DNA of 64,000 bases from Micromonospora pattaloongensis (GTDB lineage Bacteria > Actinomycetota > Actinomycetes > Mycobacteriales > Micromonosporaceae), in assembly GCF_900107255.1 (NCBI RefSeq), contig NZ_FNPH01000011.1, positions 1-64,000 on the forward strand, given 5' to 3'. Positions within the stretch are counted from its first letter, which is position 1. Every line of letters begins with the position of its first letter. The notes below the pieces were generated by a model that ran no database searches, was not told the DNA's origin, and saw nothing but the letters and a program-made list of their open reading frames with translations. Made by a program: the position numbers and the translations under genes. Of this stretch, positions 63,952-64,000 are shown piece by piece.

Positions 63952-64000
63952 GAGGTGCCCTTCCTTCCGACCAGGAACACGGGGCGCGCGCGGGCGCGGT

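Overview
The window is very GC-rich DNA with strong G/C at third codon positions, GTG and TTG starts, and many starts preceded at 6-8 nt by a TANNNT box (leaderless-type promoters). Gene content (a Tad/secretion cluster beside a DUF1998 helicase, an MFS-thymidylate kinase fusion, a K+-independent type H+-pyrophosphatase, type VII secretion genes, a RicT-like PSP1 protein) indicates an actinobacterial chromosome, most likely Micromonosporaceae (Actinoplanes/Micromonospora-like). The family assignment is inference; no rRNA is present.

Left end (1-8.0 kb): an accessory region where integrative elements have decayed. It holds an orphan 3' half of a tRNA-Arg(ACG), an intact tRNA-Thr(CGT) at 7870-7946, and a second copy of that tRNA's 3' end at 4690-4734. 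Each tRNA-Thr copy is preceded by the same integrase 3' end and terminator. Between and around these lie small unrecognised genes, a hemerythrin-like protein, a frameshifted VOC/glyoxalase gene, a DUF1707 membrane protein and an ECF sigma factor with a membrane-bound partner. A hairpin-bearing repeat of about 100 bp occurs twice.

Core region (8.1-31.7 kb): membrane metallophosphoesterase, PSP1/RicT-like protein, LPXTG surface protein, a three-gene YbaB/EspC-like/WXG-like operon, holB and a fused MFS-tmk gene, a PLP racemase/aldolase-like enzyme, TetR plus sugar-lactone oxidase with operator-like repeats between them, topA, a lipoprotein operon, hppA, a STAS/anti-sigma kinase pair, and a DEAD-box DUF1998 helicase.

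Tad region (31.8-38.2 kb): seven tightly overlapping genes encode a CpaE/Ssd-like ATPase, TadA, TadB, TadC, a DUF4244 pilin-like peptide, TadE and a TadE/G-like protein. A 1.5-kb insertion (CxxC protein, AlpA-like DNA-binding protein, GNAT) sits between helicase and Tad genes, flanked by about 150-bp direct repeats derived from the 3' end of the last Tad gene. From recalled gene orders, the helicase-Tad-HAD-acs-hydrolase order, with holB and topA nearby, parallels M. tuberculosis Rv3644c-Rv3670.

Right part (38.4-64 kb): Eis-like GNAT, a small membrane-anchored protein, an integrase fragment, HAD-IB phosphatase, a Fic-like protein with a degenerate motif, acetyl-CoA synthetase, two tandem secreted M6 (immune inhibitor A-like) metalloproteases of which the second is frameshifted, and an alpha/beta hydrolase lacking the usual nucleophile. 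These are followed by a double-SseB protein overlapping a small partner gene, then a partial type VII (ESX) cluster: mycosin, two WXG100 proteins, EccB and EccE, without EccC or EccD. The end carries a holin-like membrane protein, GNAT-RarD, and an ECF sigma/zinc-finger anti-sigma pair.
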